Assembly (NCBI RefSeq): GCF_027172205.1
Contig: NC_070614.1
Coordinates: 31,000,501-31,064,500, forward strand
Length of the DNA stretch: 64,000 bases
Direction: 5' to 3'
Source: Podarcis raffonei
Lineage: Eukaryota; Chordata; Lepidosauria; Squamata; Lacertidae
The notes under the pieces are model-generated. The model did not search any database. It was not told the DNA's origin and saw nothing but the letters and a program-made list of their open reading frames with translations. This document shows, in pieces, positions 43,722 through 55,488 of the stretch; the stretch's first letter is position 1, and every line of letters begins with the position of its first letter. The position numbers and the translations under genes are program-made.

Positions 43722-43954
43722 CAGTGGTACCTCGGGTTACAGACACTTCAGGTAAAAGATGCTTCAGGTTACAGACTCTGCTAACCCAGAAATAGTACCT
43801 CGGGTTAAGAACTTTGCTTCAGGATTAGAACAGAAATTGTGCAACAGCGGTGCGGCAGCGCAGCGGCAGTGGGAGGCCCCATTAGCTAAAGTGGTACCTC
43901 AGGTTAAGCACGGACCTCTGGAATGAATTAAGTTCTTAACCCGAGGTAACACTG
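43722..43954 (+). mobile_element. TA-flanked MITE (Tc1/mariner-like), copy 1
   Basis: Ends cagtggtacctcgggtta and its complement taacccgaggtaacactg, flanked by TA on both sides (43720-43721 and 43955-43956). Non-coding, 233 bp. Same family, opposite orientation, as 59880-60097. Confidence 0.9.
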
Positions 43955-43956
43955 TA

Positions 43957-44953
43957 TTAGCCATATCTTATTTCTGCTTTATATGAAATATTTCAAGTGG
44001 CACAATAAGAAATAAATATTGATAATGATATCAGACAATGATGAGATCCTTTGAGGTATTGTTAACACCTGGAAGTAAGGTGTTTTCCCCAAGACTGTGC
44101 CATGGCAAAAACAAAAGGAAGCTTCATTTGCTTTCATTTCCTTGTATTATTTTTATTTTAAAAAAGAATCTACAAGCAAGTTAGCCTGGAACTGATTCCT
44201 TGAAAACTGCAACTGTTATATTTTTCCTCCCTGATATTTGGTACAATGTTACTTAATCTGCCTTTGCACATGGAAGTTTAGGCTTTTTCTTTTCTCTGTG
44301 TGCTAAAGATGTGTCAGCAGGACTTTCTCTCTGTGTGTTCTCCTCCTCCTCCTTTTAAAATAACATCTCTCCTTAAACCATGTTGATTAACAATATCCCT
44401 AGCAGCAAAATCACCTTAGCCTTTTTCTTTTTACTGTGTGGTAGGATGTCATCTGTTGTATGACATCTTGACTTTAACATAGGTTCAGTTAAAGAGTATT
44501 GACACTAGCTGAGTAATCCCCAAACAACCTTGGTCATCCCCAACCCATCTTCTTCCTCCTTTGAAAGTCCCAGATTCAGTCTTCAATAGTCAGCATGCAC
44601 AATGCTGAGCTAGCTGGACCAATGGTCTGACATAGCATGTTTCAAGAGAGTAATCTAAATAACTCACTCCATTTCAAAAAGGAAACCCAGACAGATGGAT
44701 GGGGTATTAATAATAATAATAAACCCAATAAAAACAATATTCATGATAGCATTAGGAAAAGCATAATGTTGACCATTTATGAATATTCAATTTATAGAAG
44801 GTAGGTGCAATCCAGGAGGGTTATGTCTCCAAAACTGTCTAGATCTCCAGGTTCAAATTTCAGGTCTGAGAGAAAGGAGACTAGTCAATATCATTCAGCC
44901 TTCTACCTGTAACAAGATAGAGATACAGCCACTTGGATACTCTGTGAACATTA
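43957..44953. other. Intergenic DNA
   Basis: No gene seen. A short TAA run lies near 44708-44723. Confidence 0.5.
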
Positions 44954-45181
44954 CAGTCATACCTCAGGTTACGAACGCTGTGGATTGCGCATTTTCGGGT
45001 TGCGGACCGCACCGAACCCGGAAGTACCGGAATGGGTTACTTCCGGGTTTCAGTGCTTGTGCATGCAGAAGCGCAAAATGATGTCACATGCATGCACAGA
45101 TGCAGAGCTGTGGGTTGTGAACGCTGCGGGTTGCGAACGTGCCTCCTGCACAGATCACATTCACAACCCGAGATATGACTG
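44954..45181 (+). mobile_element. TA-flanked MITE, related family
   Basis: Ends cagtcatacctcaggtta and aacccgagatatgactg are inverted repeats, flanked by TA (44952-44953 and 45182-45183). The GC-rich interior is unlike 43722-43954, so this is a different but related family. Confidence 0.88.
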
Positions 45182-45629
45182 TAATCAAAAAAGATTCAAG
45201 GTAGGCAGTACTGGCTCTTGGATCTGGGGACATGTTAGGTAGAGGTATCTCAGTGAAGACCATTTACCTGAAAAAGGTGAGCCATGCAAGGTAGGAATTT
45301 TCACTGTTGCTGGCCCTCTTGGATTAAATGTGAAATGTCACAATTGCAGTGGTGTTGGGGTGATTCACCCTTTGGAACTGTTGGGGCCCTGACAAATTCC
45401 AGATCTTTCTGCTGTCTGTAGCCAGACCTAAAAGGAGGCAAGATGCTATACATAACAGGGGTCACTTTTGTAGCACTTAGTATTAGATAGTTTGGGATGG
45501 CAAATACCACTGGACCGCTATAGATGAGAAACAGAACATACCTTTTTGGACTAGTTTGCTTAGGAACCCAAAAACCAAATATAACAGCAATAGTCTTCTT
45601 CTTTTGCTGTCTCTTCTATACTTCTTGAC

Positions 45630-45872
45630 TAGGGGTCAGCAAACTTTTTCAGCAGGGGGCCGGTCCACTGTCCCTCAGACCTCGTAGGGGACCGGGCTAT
45701 AGTTTGAAGAAAAAAATGAATTCCTATGCCCCACAAATAACCCAGAGATGCATTTTAAATAAAAGGACATATTCTACTCATGTAAAAACACGCTGGTTCC
45801 CAGACCATCCAGGACCGGACCATCCCAGACCATCCAGGACCGGCCCCCAGGGTCTTAGTTTGCCTACCCATG
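45630..45872. mobile_element. hAT-type MITE, 243 bp
   Basis: Perfect 8-bp target duplication ttcttgac at 45622-45629 and 45873-45880. Inverted ends taggggtcagcaaact and, reversed, catgggtaggcaaact. No ORF. The size and 8-bp duplication are typical of hAT non-autonomous elements. Confidence 0.93.
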
Positions 45873-46344
45873 TTCTTGACCTTCTTGCTGAAGCTGGGCT
45901 TTGCAGGAGTAGAAGATAAAATTCACTAGGAACTGATAAAAGAAATGTATTCAATGATTCTAAAAATGTAGTTTAAAAAGTCTTGGGGGGGGACAAATTA
46001 TTTGAAAATAGACCTAGTAAATTAATATGAAGTGAGCCCAATATTCTCTGCACTTTATTCAGTCTGATGTGGTGATTTCTTGAAGTTTACAAAAATATCG
46101 TGGTGTTTAGTTTGCATGTGTGTCTCCTGAGAGCCAATCAATTTAAGAGTTTGGGGAATGGAAAAAGAAGGTAAATGAGCCAATGTGGAGTAGTGGCTGA
46201 GGGCCAAAACTAGACTTAACAATGTCTACTCCATTTACAGAGGAACAATCCTTTGCACAAGAAGATGGTGTAATGCAAGCCAGTGTAAGCTGATTAGGTG
46301 TAAAGTAACAAAGGTGTAGAGTTCAGCCGGTTGGGCTACTGTTG

Positions 46345-46615
46345 CTCCACTGAAGAAGAAGAAGAAGAAGAAGAGTTTGGATTTGATATCCCGCCTTTCA
46401 CTCCCTTTAAGGAGTCTCAAAGGCTAATATTCTCCTTTCCCTTCCTCCCCCACAACAGACACTCTGTGAGGTGAGTGGGGCTGAGAGACTTCAAAGAAGT
46501 GTCACTGACCCAAGGTCACCCAGCAGCTGCATGTGGAGGAGCGGAGACGCAAACCAGGTTCCCCAGAATACAAGACTACCGCTCTTAACCACTACACCAC
46601 ACTGGCTCTCTGAGC
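46345..46615 (-). mobile_element. tRNA-derived SINE, non-Sauria family
   Basis: On the minus strand the head reads agccagtgtggtgtagtggt then taagagcggtag, a tRNA-like box A, and ggtttgcgtctcc in the box B position. The body has gggtgaccttgggtcagtg and cctcacagagtgtctgttgt, and the tail ends in (CTT)n. A reptile SINE distinct from Sauria; name not certain. Confidence 0.82.
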
Positions 46616-46856
46616 TTGGCAAAGGGAAAAACAAAGCTTTGAAATAGTGTTCTATGCCAGGTTGCCATGTCATCTGACTTAGCTTAATGGGCTTAGGATC
46701 TACTGTAGTCAAATTCCCCCTTCTCTGGTCTCACCCCCATAATGCCTCTTCTGGGGACTTACAATGGCCTCATCTCAGCCAACTTCACCTGAGCCCCTGC
46801 TGTATCAGGACGAGCAAGTTATACTGGCATGTATTCAGCTGAGTTTGGCTTGGGAC

Positions 46857-47786
46857 TAGGGCCGGGCCGGATTTAGGTTTGATGAGGCCCTAAGTTACTG
46901 AAGGTAATAGGGCCCTTTATATGTCCAGTTGTCCTTCGTCAACAACAAATTGTTGCTGCTTTTTGTGTTGAATATATGCTACATGGTAATTTATGGACCT
47001 AATAGGTATCTAAAGCCATTTGCACATAACAAAATACGTATTTTATCAAAGTAATTGTTGAACTGAAATACAATTAAGAAGAAGTATATTAATAGTGATG
47101 GTGATATTTTAGGGAGTAGGCTAGCAGGCCTACTAGGTACTTACATCATAGGAGCCTACACAACAGAAAACACTGTTGCTGTATGTAGGTTTTATTTTAT
47201 TTGTTTTTTATCCTATATTTTGGAAATGTACATCCAGTTTTTTCCCCTCTAAATTTTTTTGGTGCCCCCAAGAGAGTGGGTGTGGCTTTGCCCATTCTTT
47301 TGGAAATGTCTGTACAGGGGGAGAGGAAGGGTTAATAGGTAGACCAATAGAAAAGCCCAGAGGCGGAGCCTACCTGTTTTTAAAAGGCTTAACCAGAGGT
47401 TTAGACAGTTGGGAAAAAGCAGTTGGGAAAGCAGTTGGAAGACAGTTGGAAATAGAGAGACAGTTAGTGCAGTTGGTTCTTGTGCGACGGGAGGTAGAAG
47501 AGTTAGAGTGAATTAGAGACAGGAGAAAATAAGACTAAGAGGGCAAAGGGTAACAGTGTTTCGAATGCATTTAAAGTTTATTTGTGTTTGCAATAAACTA
47601 CAATCTTTGTTGTTAACTTGAGAACCCGACTGAGACTAAGTGTTTTACTGAGGAGAACCTGGGTCGGTGGCAGAGGATTAGTGATATACGGGTCAATAGT
47701 CTGTGAAACGACCAGGGGCTCCGTACGAATGCCACAGTGAGGCTCTAAGCTATAGCTTGTTTAGCTTATACGTAAATCCGGCACTG
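46857..47786. mobile_element. Non-autonomous hAT element with solo LTR inside
   Basis: Perfect 8-bp target duplication cttgggac at 46849-46856 and 47787-47794. Ends share gccggattta and its complement. No transposase ORF. A solo LTR occupies 47281-47736; without it the hAT part is about 470 bp. Confidence 0.88.
47281..47736 (+). mobile_element. Solo LTR nested in hAT element
   Basis: A 456-bp block starting TGTGGC and ending GCCACA, flanked by gtggg (47276-47280) and gtgag (47737-47741), a 5-bp target duplication with one mismatch. It contains a TATA-like tttttaaaagg near 47379 and AATAAA near 47592, as expected of an LTR. The 5-bp duplication fits a Ty3-type or retroviral-type element; the family is not resolved. 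A fossil with no coding sequence. Confidence 0.8.
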
Positions 47787-47794
47787 CTTGGGAC

Positions 47795-50279
47795 TTAAAA
47801 CCAACTGAGCCCCCCGAGCTGGGAGTCGGCCCCCTGAGGTAGAGATCCATTGCATCTGAAGCTGCACATCCTGGCAGATCTTACCATAGGCTTGACTCCT
47901 GTTTCTTTATTGAAGAATCTCTGCTGCCTTGCAGGATATCTTGGGGAGAAGAAAAGGCTAAGGAGTAAACCCTACATAAATCTGGATTGGAGTCCCTAAA
48001 ATGCTTGGATGGTGCCTTGTACACCTCCTTCTGGCAACTCCTGGAGCCAAGCTGGTGCTAAATATATCGCTGTGCTTTCTTTTGGACCACATTAGTGAGG
48101 CTGAGGGGAGTGTCTTATCATATGGGCAGCCCAAGACCTCCATACACCCTGCTCAGGCTTGTGCCCTTTGGTGCTGTTACCACAACAATTTCACTTCACC
48201 CTTGGAAGCACAGTTCATTGTCTCTTGAGACAGATGGATGCCAACAACTGTCACATCTAATTTGGTCCTGAGAGTTCTGACAAGAACTATCTCTGATTCT
48301 ACCTTACTTGCATTGAACAAATTGGGTTCATCATTGAGCACTCCATTTGCCTCTTTTCCAACCTCCAAAGCCGTCTCCTATACTTTGATTAGATGGCAGC
48401 TGACTAGAAGACAATACTCCATGGTCTGCTACTTATCATGGGTTATATCAATGACCCCGAACAGTTGTGATAGAAGATCCTCAGGATGAAGAAGCCTGGA
48501 AGCTGTGTCCAAATCCTTCTCTTGGTCTCATATGAAGTCTTTGAACTAGTTAATTCAGGCTTGCCAACTCTGGAAATAAATTAAAAAATGGCAGTGTTTC
48601 AGTTGGGGTGAGTCTTCTGGATTAAGGGTTGGAAGCTGAGATCAGGTCAATAATGGAGCATGTTGGGACACTGCCAGGGAGTCCAAGGCATCATGCAGCC
48701 TTCCACGTCATCAGACGATCTCCCGGTCTTCCGTTGGAACAGTATCAGTCAATTAGCGACACGAGCCTCAGACACATTCCAAGACTCATGCACAACCTTT
48801 TCAGCAGACTCCACAATGGAAGGTTCAAACAGAAGAGCATATTTACAGCTTTATTCAATGTTGATCAGAACAAAGGAAAAACATGACTGCTTGCATCCAT
48901 GTCGAGGAAAACAGCCGGAACAAAAGCTATCTATAAAACGGAGACTCCCAGTGAGCAGGAAGTACACAGGCATGTGACACACAACAGCCTGTTCCCTTTT
49001 TAAGGAGGAACGGAAATATCCTAACAGAGCAAGCAGGCAGAATCCAGTGGTGGTTTGTAGGGAAAGATGTTGTTGTTGTTGGCAACATCCGTCTGTCCCG
49101 AGAGACAATAGTGTATGCCTCTAGGGAAGTCATAGCTCTAAAAAACAAAGGGGGGTATGTACTGCTTAAGAAATAGGAAATACCTGGGGAGGAGAGATAG
49201 AATGACCGTACCCAGGGATGGCCCATCCCATCTTGCCACCTGGGGCAAAACAGGAAGGGGCCACCTCCTACCTTCTCCCCGAAGTCTCACTTACCAGAGT
49301 CACAGTGATCACTTCCAGCAAGTGACTCAGCCGGCAATCTTACCTAAATGGTTTAGGACCTAGGTACCTAAAAGTGTGTGCCTCTCCCTACATATTCCTG
49401 CCTAGGCCCTTGCGTCATCTGAGGATATTTTGGTGGTGCTATCATTGCATATTAGAAGATTCGTTTGCTTCTGCTGGTGGACTGGATCTCTTTAGCACTA
49501 CTTTAAATTTTCCCCAGAATCTGTATTAAAAATAATGTACATTTTGTATACCAAAACAAAAAGATCCTAATAAAATTTAATCAGTGGGAGGTTTAAAATC
49601 AACTGATTTGTCATCTAGATTTTGCACTCCTGCTGGAAATTTCCTGAATTTCTTAGTGGTGTTGTTATATCTGAGGAGATCTCTGGAGATTGAACATGGA
49701 ACCTTCTGCCTGAAAAGCAGTTCATATACCACTGGTCAGGAATAGCACACATTGTTATTTTTCCTAAACAAGACACTCATACTTCAGAACAATAATGGAG
49801 GACGTGTGTTCTCTCGAGGTTGCAGGATTCCAGGTCCCAGCATCCATGAATTATGGTCAGTGAATGTGGTCCTATGAAATGGGGAATGACCACAAATAGT
49901 AGAGGTCCTGTTCTACCTCCTTTCAGAGGGTCAGGTACCACCAATTGTGGAAAGGATCCTGAAGAGTTTTTATTCCTTTATTTAGATTTATAAATATGCC
50001 TTTCATCCCATGGAGATGAGATCATTTCAAGAGAATGCCAACATAAACATCAAAACAAGTTAACACTAATTATATCAACCAATTACCAGTGTTTTGTGTG
50101 GTTGTTTTTATTATTATATAAAAAAAACTTTTAGAACATTAAAAATGCACAATAACAGTTTCAAATATAACAGGTAACACTCAAATGCCTACTGGCAACA
50201 TTGCCTATCCTCCTCTGAAAGCCAGAAGTAAACGGAGCATATTTAACCACCATCAGAAATCAGTGCCAGATGCATTTTG
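47795..50279. other. Intergenic DNA, repeat-derived but unassigned
   Basis: No convincing gene. Several short open frames (for example 48001-48228 and 48629-48886) show no domain I recognise and no splice or codon pattern. Parts look like decayed repeats (about 47950-48240, 48990-49130 and 49200-49280) that I cannot name. Confidence 0.5.
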
Positions 50280-50638
50280 TGGTTCGAGGACCCGACCCCC
50301 GCGAAGTGAAATGAAGACACAAGGACAAGTGATATAAGGTTGATGGGCTAGAAAAGGCCACAACTTTATTGATTACAGCAATGAAAAGGTATTGGCTTAG
50401 GCATTGGATCGAAACAAGTGGGTTTATTCACCAGTAGGTGGAGCCTGTTGATGCTAATCCAACTATAGGCTCACCCCTGCTGTCACCGAGGGTCGTGCCA
50501 TGGCCTCCCGCCAAGCAGGCATCGGACAGAATACACGACCGCCAGATTCCTTTAACGGAATACCCCTAAAAATTGAAGGCATAGGCGATGGCCACACCTA
50601 GCACTTCGACACACAACACATTATTCCAATGCCTAACC
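50280..50638 (-). repeat. Ngaro terminal repeat B2
   Basis: 359 bases that recur at 51039-51397 with no difference seen by eye. Starts after TTTG at 50276-50279. Followed by a 197-base middle section before A2. Confidence 0.9.
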
Positions 50639-50835
50639 TACCCACCAATACCACAAAAGTTGTGACGATTGCTACGAGGTAGGCGAAAAAACCAAAAAGC
50701 CTAATGCCAAATGGAAAAACTCCTACCAGGCCCCCCGGGCAACCAGGGCGACCAACCTAAGGTCCATAGCAAGGCCAATGACCTAAGCCCTAACTAAAAG
50801 GGAGTGGAGGGTGGGTGACTTGCGATGGGACACTG

Positions 50836-51037
50836 ATGAAGAATGAGGCCAGGGAGAGGCTGGCACTGCAGCAAAAGGCTGCTGAACACGCCCCCTCCAC
50901 GGCACCTGGTTGGGTGGCCATCGGGGGGGCGTGAGTGCCAGCCAGGTGAGCTGGAGGCAGGGGCAACGCCCCCTGCTGGGCGGTGCTCGGGCTCCCGCCC
51001 ACAACCACTCCCCTCTCTTTCAGGGAGGAGAGTCTTT
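50836..51037 (-). repeat. Ngaro repeat A2
   Basis: 202 GC-rich bases recurring at 55489-55690. Ends gagagtcttt and abuts B1, giving the A2-B1 junction typical of split direct repeats. Confidence 0.9.
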
Positions 51038-51038
51038 G

Positions 51039-51397
51039 TGGTTCGAGGACCCGACCCCCGCGAAGTGAAATGAAGACACAAGGACAAGTGATATAAGGTT
51101 GATGGGCTAGAAAAGGCCACAACTTTATTGATTACAGCAATGAAAAGGTATTGGCTTAGGCATTGGATCGAAACAAGTGGGTTTATTCACCAGTAGGTGG
51201 AGCCTGTTGATGCTAATCCAACTATAGGCTCACCCCTGCTGTCACCGAGGGTCGTGCCATGGCCTCCCGCCAAGCAGGCATCGGACAGAATACACGACCG
51301 CCAGATTCCTTTAACGGAATACCCCTAAAAATTGAAGGCATAGGCGATGGCCACACCTAGCACTTCGACACACAACACATTATTCCAATGCCTAACC
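51039..51397 (-). repeat. Ngaro repeat B1
   Basis: Second 359-base copy of B, which passes on its right into element interior. Confidence 0.9.
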
Positions 51398-51479
51398 GCC
51401 ACCCGAGCCAAAGGCTCGCCGCCAATACCCTCAAAGCTGCAACCAATCCCAGATACTTTTGATGACACTAGCTAACTAA

Positions 51480-52060
51480 ATGTCGTTCCCCAAATCCGAT
51501 AGGTGGACACCGTCATTCCGGTATAAAGCTTGGTCGCCGATCCGGATACGGTCATGATAAATGACTTGGCCATACATAAAGCGCACTCAACGGGCTACCG
51601 CCCGGTTTACGAGTTTCCTGGTTCTTTCAATGGCCATACAGCTTTGCGCACCGCGCCAAACAGTTCTTTTCAGGAAGGAGGACCAGAACACCGTCGTTCT
51701 GGGACACAAGGCTGCAAATGCATTCAAGTCTCTTTTTATGCTCCACAACAAGTCCACACTCCTTCTGTTAGCAAGGTCATTCTCCCCCAAATGAATCACA
51801 AGGATGTCGGGAGGGCCGAACTTGGCTACTTTCTCCCACAGCAATGGCATCAGCTCCTCCCAACGCATGCCTCTTCTCGAAAACCAGGAAACTCAAACAC
51901 CATGTGGAAGGCCAAGATTGGATGCAAGACCGCATCTCACCGCTTGTACGCGGGCCCTATGAACTATACTGTGGCCGCAAATCCACACGCTTCTTCTGAG
52001 CATAACTGGGGGTAAAAGACAGAAAGAAAAGGCGGGTAAGTAGGGTAAAGCGGCAGTTCG
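51480..52060 (-). pseudogene. SGNH-hydrolase-like region of the Ngaro element
   Basis: Minus-strand open stretches contain the three hallmark blocks of SGNH/GDSL hydrolases in order: a block I variant (GHS), block III (LGENDL) and block V (DGVHLS, carrying Asp and His). In Ngaro elements such a domain follows the recombinase; its role in the element is unknown. Fossil. Confidence 0.7.
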
Positions 52061-52064
52061 CATA

Positions 52065-54288
52065 CTAGCGAATATAAGACTTATAAGCATTGGATTTCCA
52101 CCGGCCCATCTCTTTGATCCTGTCCGCCGGTAACCCCAGGTGCGCAGCCGTGGTTGCGGCGCCAATTCTAAAGGAGTGCGCAGCGTACTCCTGGGAGGAT
52201 AGACCACAAGCCTCAATAGCCTTGCGAAGCACTCTGGTGAATTGGTGCCTCAACAAGGGTGACCCATCTTCGTGGACCAGAAACGGACCCGGGCCGGGCG
52301 GTCTGAGGTAGAGGTACCTCCTAGTGTCCTTTACCGGGCATGGGCCCTGCTGTGCCGACACCGTGAGCTTAACTAGGACACCCTTACCCGCCTGATCAGT
52401 CTTGGACTGACGTAGACGCACTGTCACGGTAATTTCGGACAACTGCACGTCCTCGCACAGGAGGCCGCGTGTTGAACCTCGTGCACCAACTTCAAACACC
52501 ACCTCACCAACTCCGAGCACGCCAAAAAAAGGCGATAGCGTATGCTGCGGAAAAGAGACGTGCCTCGAACCTGGACCAGCAAATTGACCTGAGTTTTATG
52601 CGTATCTGAGATAACAACCCGTAAGAAATCGGCTTACGGCTCTCGGCCCTGGGAGGTTGCAACCTGCCCCAACCCTCAATGGCTCTACGGATCAAGAAGT
52701 CACTACACGGGTCATGAGCAAATGTAGCTTTTGAAAAGAAGCTGATGGCGGCTACGTGAATCTTTAAGGTTTAGGAGCACGTCCCAGATCATCGAGATGG
52801 GAAAGGTACTGCAAGACATCGTCAGTGGTAGGAGGTACGTTATGTGAGAGCCCAGATAACCCAGACCTGAAACCAAGGAAATCACACCAGGCCTTCTTGT
52901 AGGACCTGAGAGTGGAAGGTGCCACGGACGCTAATACTCCCTGTATCACTTTGCGTCTCCAACGTTCCACAGGTACTCCGGAAAGGGTTCGGGCAACAGT
53001 TGTGCTCCAGGTGCAAGCGACCGGAAGCGAGGTATCTGAAATCGAGACAAGGCATCGGCTATGTCATTATTGGCTCCGGGTAAGAATTTGGCTGAAAATA
53101 TTATGTTGTACTCAAGGCACCGGAGGACGAACGCCCGCAGAAGGGAGGAGACCCACTCAGACCGAGATGACTGCCTGGCTAGAATGTTCACCACCGCCAG
53201 GTTGTCGGTCCTGAAGCACACGCGGTGATCTCGAAACTCTTCCGTCCAGATGTGAACGGCCACCACTATTGGAAAGAACTCAAGAAAGGTGAGATCCCGC
53301 GTAACCTGCCCCAGCCCTCGATAGCTCTGCGGATCAGGAAGTCACTGCATGGATCGGAGGAGAACGTGGCCCTAGCGAAGAAGCTAATGGCAGCTAATGG
53401 CATGTATTTTAAGGTTTTAGGCGCACGTCCTAAGTCATCGAGGTGTGAAAGGTATTGCAGAACGTAGTCAGTGGTGGGCGGCACGTTAGGCGAAAGCCCA
53501 GATGTCCCAGACCTGAAGCCCAAGAAATCGCACCAGGCCCTCTTGTAAGACCTGAGAGTGGAGGGTGCGACAGACGCTAATACTCCCTTAATCACTTTGC
53601 GTCTCCAACGTTCCACAGGTGCTCCGGAAAGGGTTTGGGCAACAGCTGTGCTCCAGGTGCCAGCGACCGGAAGCGAGACATCGCAGAAGGGAGGAGACCC
53701 TTGCAGATCGGGATGACTGTCTCGCCAGTATGTTCACCACTGCCAGGTTGTCGGTTCTGAAGCACACCCGGCGATTTCGAAACTCCTCCGTCCAGATATG
53801 CACGGCCACTACTATTGGAAAAAACTCGAGAAAAGTGAGATCCCGCGTGATGCCCTTGCCCTGCCACCCCGTTGGCCAACGTTGCGCGCCCCATCGGTCC
53901 CTGAAATACAAGCCAAAGCCCAGGGACCCTGCCGCATCTGAATGGACCTGAAAATCTGAGGACAAGTTAAGAACATCCTGCCATAGGGATACTCCATTGT
54001 AGTGTTCCAAAAATGTCACCCAAACCTCTAGGTCGGCCTTAACTGTCTTTGGAAGACGGAACCTGTGGTGTGGGTGCTTGAGACCCACTGAAAGCCTGGC
54101 TAGGCGGGGAAAACCACTCTACAAGCAAAATTGAAGTGACCTAACAGGGATTGTATCTGTCTGAGGGTGATTTTTGTTAGTGCAAGGGTAGTATGAATTA
54201 TTTCCTTAAGGGTGTCAATCTTCTCCTTAGGTAAGCGGGATGATTGGGCAACTGTGTCCAGCTCTATGCCCAAGTACGTGAGGCACAC
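52065..54288 (-). pseudogene. RT/RNase H and tyrosine recombinase region of the Ngaro element
   Basis: From right to left: the last part of reverse transcriptase (YLGIELDT near 54.28 kb), RNase H (HSDAAGSLGFGLYF near 53.9 kb; FRTDNLAVVNILARQSS near 53.75 kb), then a tyrosine recombinase (core-binding part near 52.8-53.6 kb, catalytic part with HSFRIGAATTAA and GRWKSNAYKSYIR near 52.1 kb). The RNase H to recombinase stretch occurs twice, about 640 bases apart and clearly diverged, so the interior looks chimeric. Fossil. Confidence 0.85.
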
Positions 54289-54299
54289 AGACTAACTGA

Positions 54300-55320
54300 A
54301 TGTGGATGTTCATTATGCACTGTATCATAGTATAGTACAGTGATTATAAGAATATCTGCTTGAGTATACATTTTCATCATGTGTAAAACTCATAAGGAAT
54401 AAACAAATAGTTCTGTATTGTGATCAAGTAACTTCTAGAACAAAATTGTACGTTTTAGCTTCAGAAAACCAGTTGCTTCTAGCCAACATCCTGTTGCCAA
54501 TGTAGCTAAAATTTTAGCATTTTTGATTGTTAGTTGATAACAAGATTGTTAGTATGACAAGAGATTGGTGGGATACTCTCCTACAGATTTCCAAAACTGT
54601 TGTACAACAGACACAGCCAGGACATTCCAGAACAATTCTATCTGATACTGTAAATGTCAGGTTTCAGTTTCACTGTAGCTAGACAGAACTGCTACATATG
54701 CAACATGTTCTAGAAGATTCCCAAAGGTGAGCTCTTGGCCAAAGCATTATCCACTTCAGTGAAGTGTTATTTCTCACAAAACTAGCAATTTGTTTACTAA
54801 CTATACATGTTCCCTAATATGGTTAAAGCATTGAAATTATGCGATTCCGACTGTTGGGCTTAAAGGCTTACTAGATTCTAGGACTAAGGACTAAATCAGT
54901 ATTGTACTTCTTTGCAATTTTGTCCACAGCTGCCCTGCTCATTGGGAGAACAGGAAATGGATCTGGAACACTTCAAAGCAGTACCATTGCTCCCATGTGT
55001 CTTCCTGCTTGGGCTGTCATTTTGTTAAAGCTGTGGTCTTGCTCTTGTAGTTGATCTGGGCGGAAAAGGCAGGTTCCCCAGGAAAAAATAATTCCTGTAT
55101 GAGGTGTTATGGGATGATACATTTGGTTGCCTAATTATCACAAAAAGGGGGGTGGGTCTGGGAAGGGGTGCCTCTGTCCTGGAGACCAAGCAGGGGCTAA
55201 GTGGCGGCCCTGTTGGGTTCATCCCAATTAGCTGTATGCCATAGTGTGACTCCAGAGGCGGAGCTAGCTGCTCTGGCACCCGGAGTGGCACATGTGGTGT
55301 GCACCCAGGGGTGGGGCTAG
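54300..55320. other. AT-rich segment inside the Ngaro element
   Basis: About 1 kb of AT-rich DNA with no coding signal, between the reverse-transcriptase remnant and the leader before A1. It stands where gag and most of the reverse transcriptase should be. It could be captured host DNA, a later insertion, or the result of a deletion and join. 55253-55330 contains a ggcggagctagct/ggtggggctagct near-repeat. Confidence 0.5.
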
Positions 55321-55488
55321 CTACCCGTGGGGTGAGGCGAATGTCCTTTCCCTTACTGACTTCTGATTAGGAGAGTCCTTCGCGGTTAAGGAGCCACTAC
55401 CGGGATTCTGAAACCCTCTGAGAAACCCTTCCAAAGATAGGATGCTGCACTTCTGTCTGGATGGATAGACAAGAGGTTGAGGAGAGGA

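Noticed and set aside
48001-48977. Several short open frames as possible small genes
   Set aside because: No domain, no matching reading on relatives, and random-looking composition; expected by chance.
50783-51122. Overlapping GC-rich open frames on both strands, repeated at 55386-55789
   Set aside because: They fall in the non-coding A and B repeats of the recombinase element and have no domain signature.
51530-52015. Plus-strand 161-codon open frame
   Set aside because: Antisense to the hydrolase-like region, with no recognisable domain.
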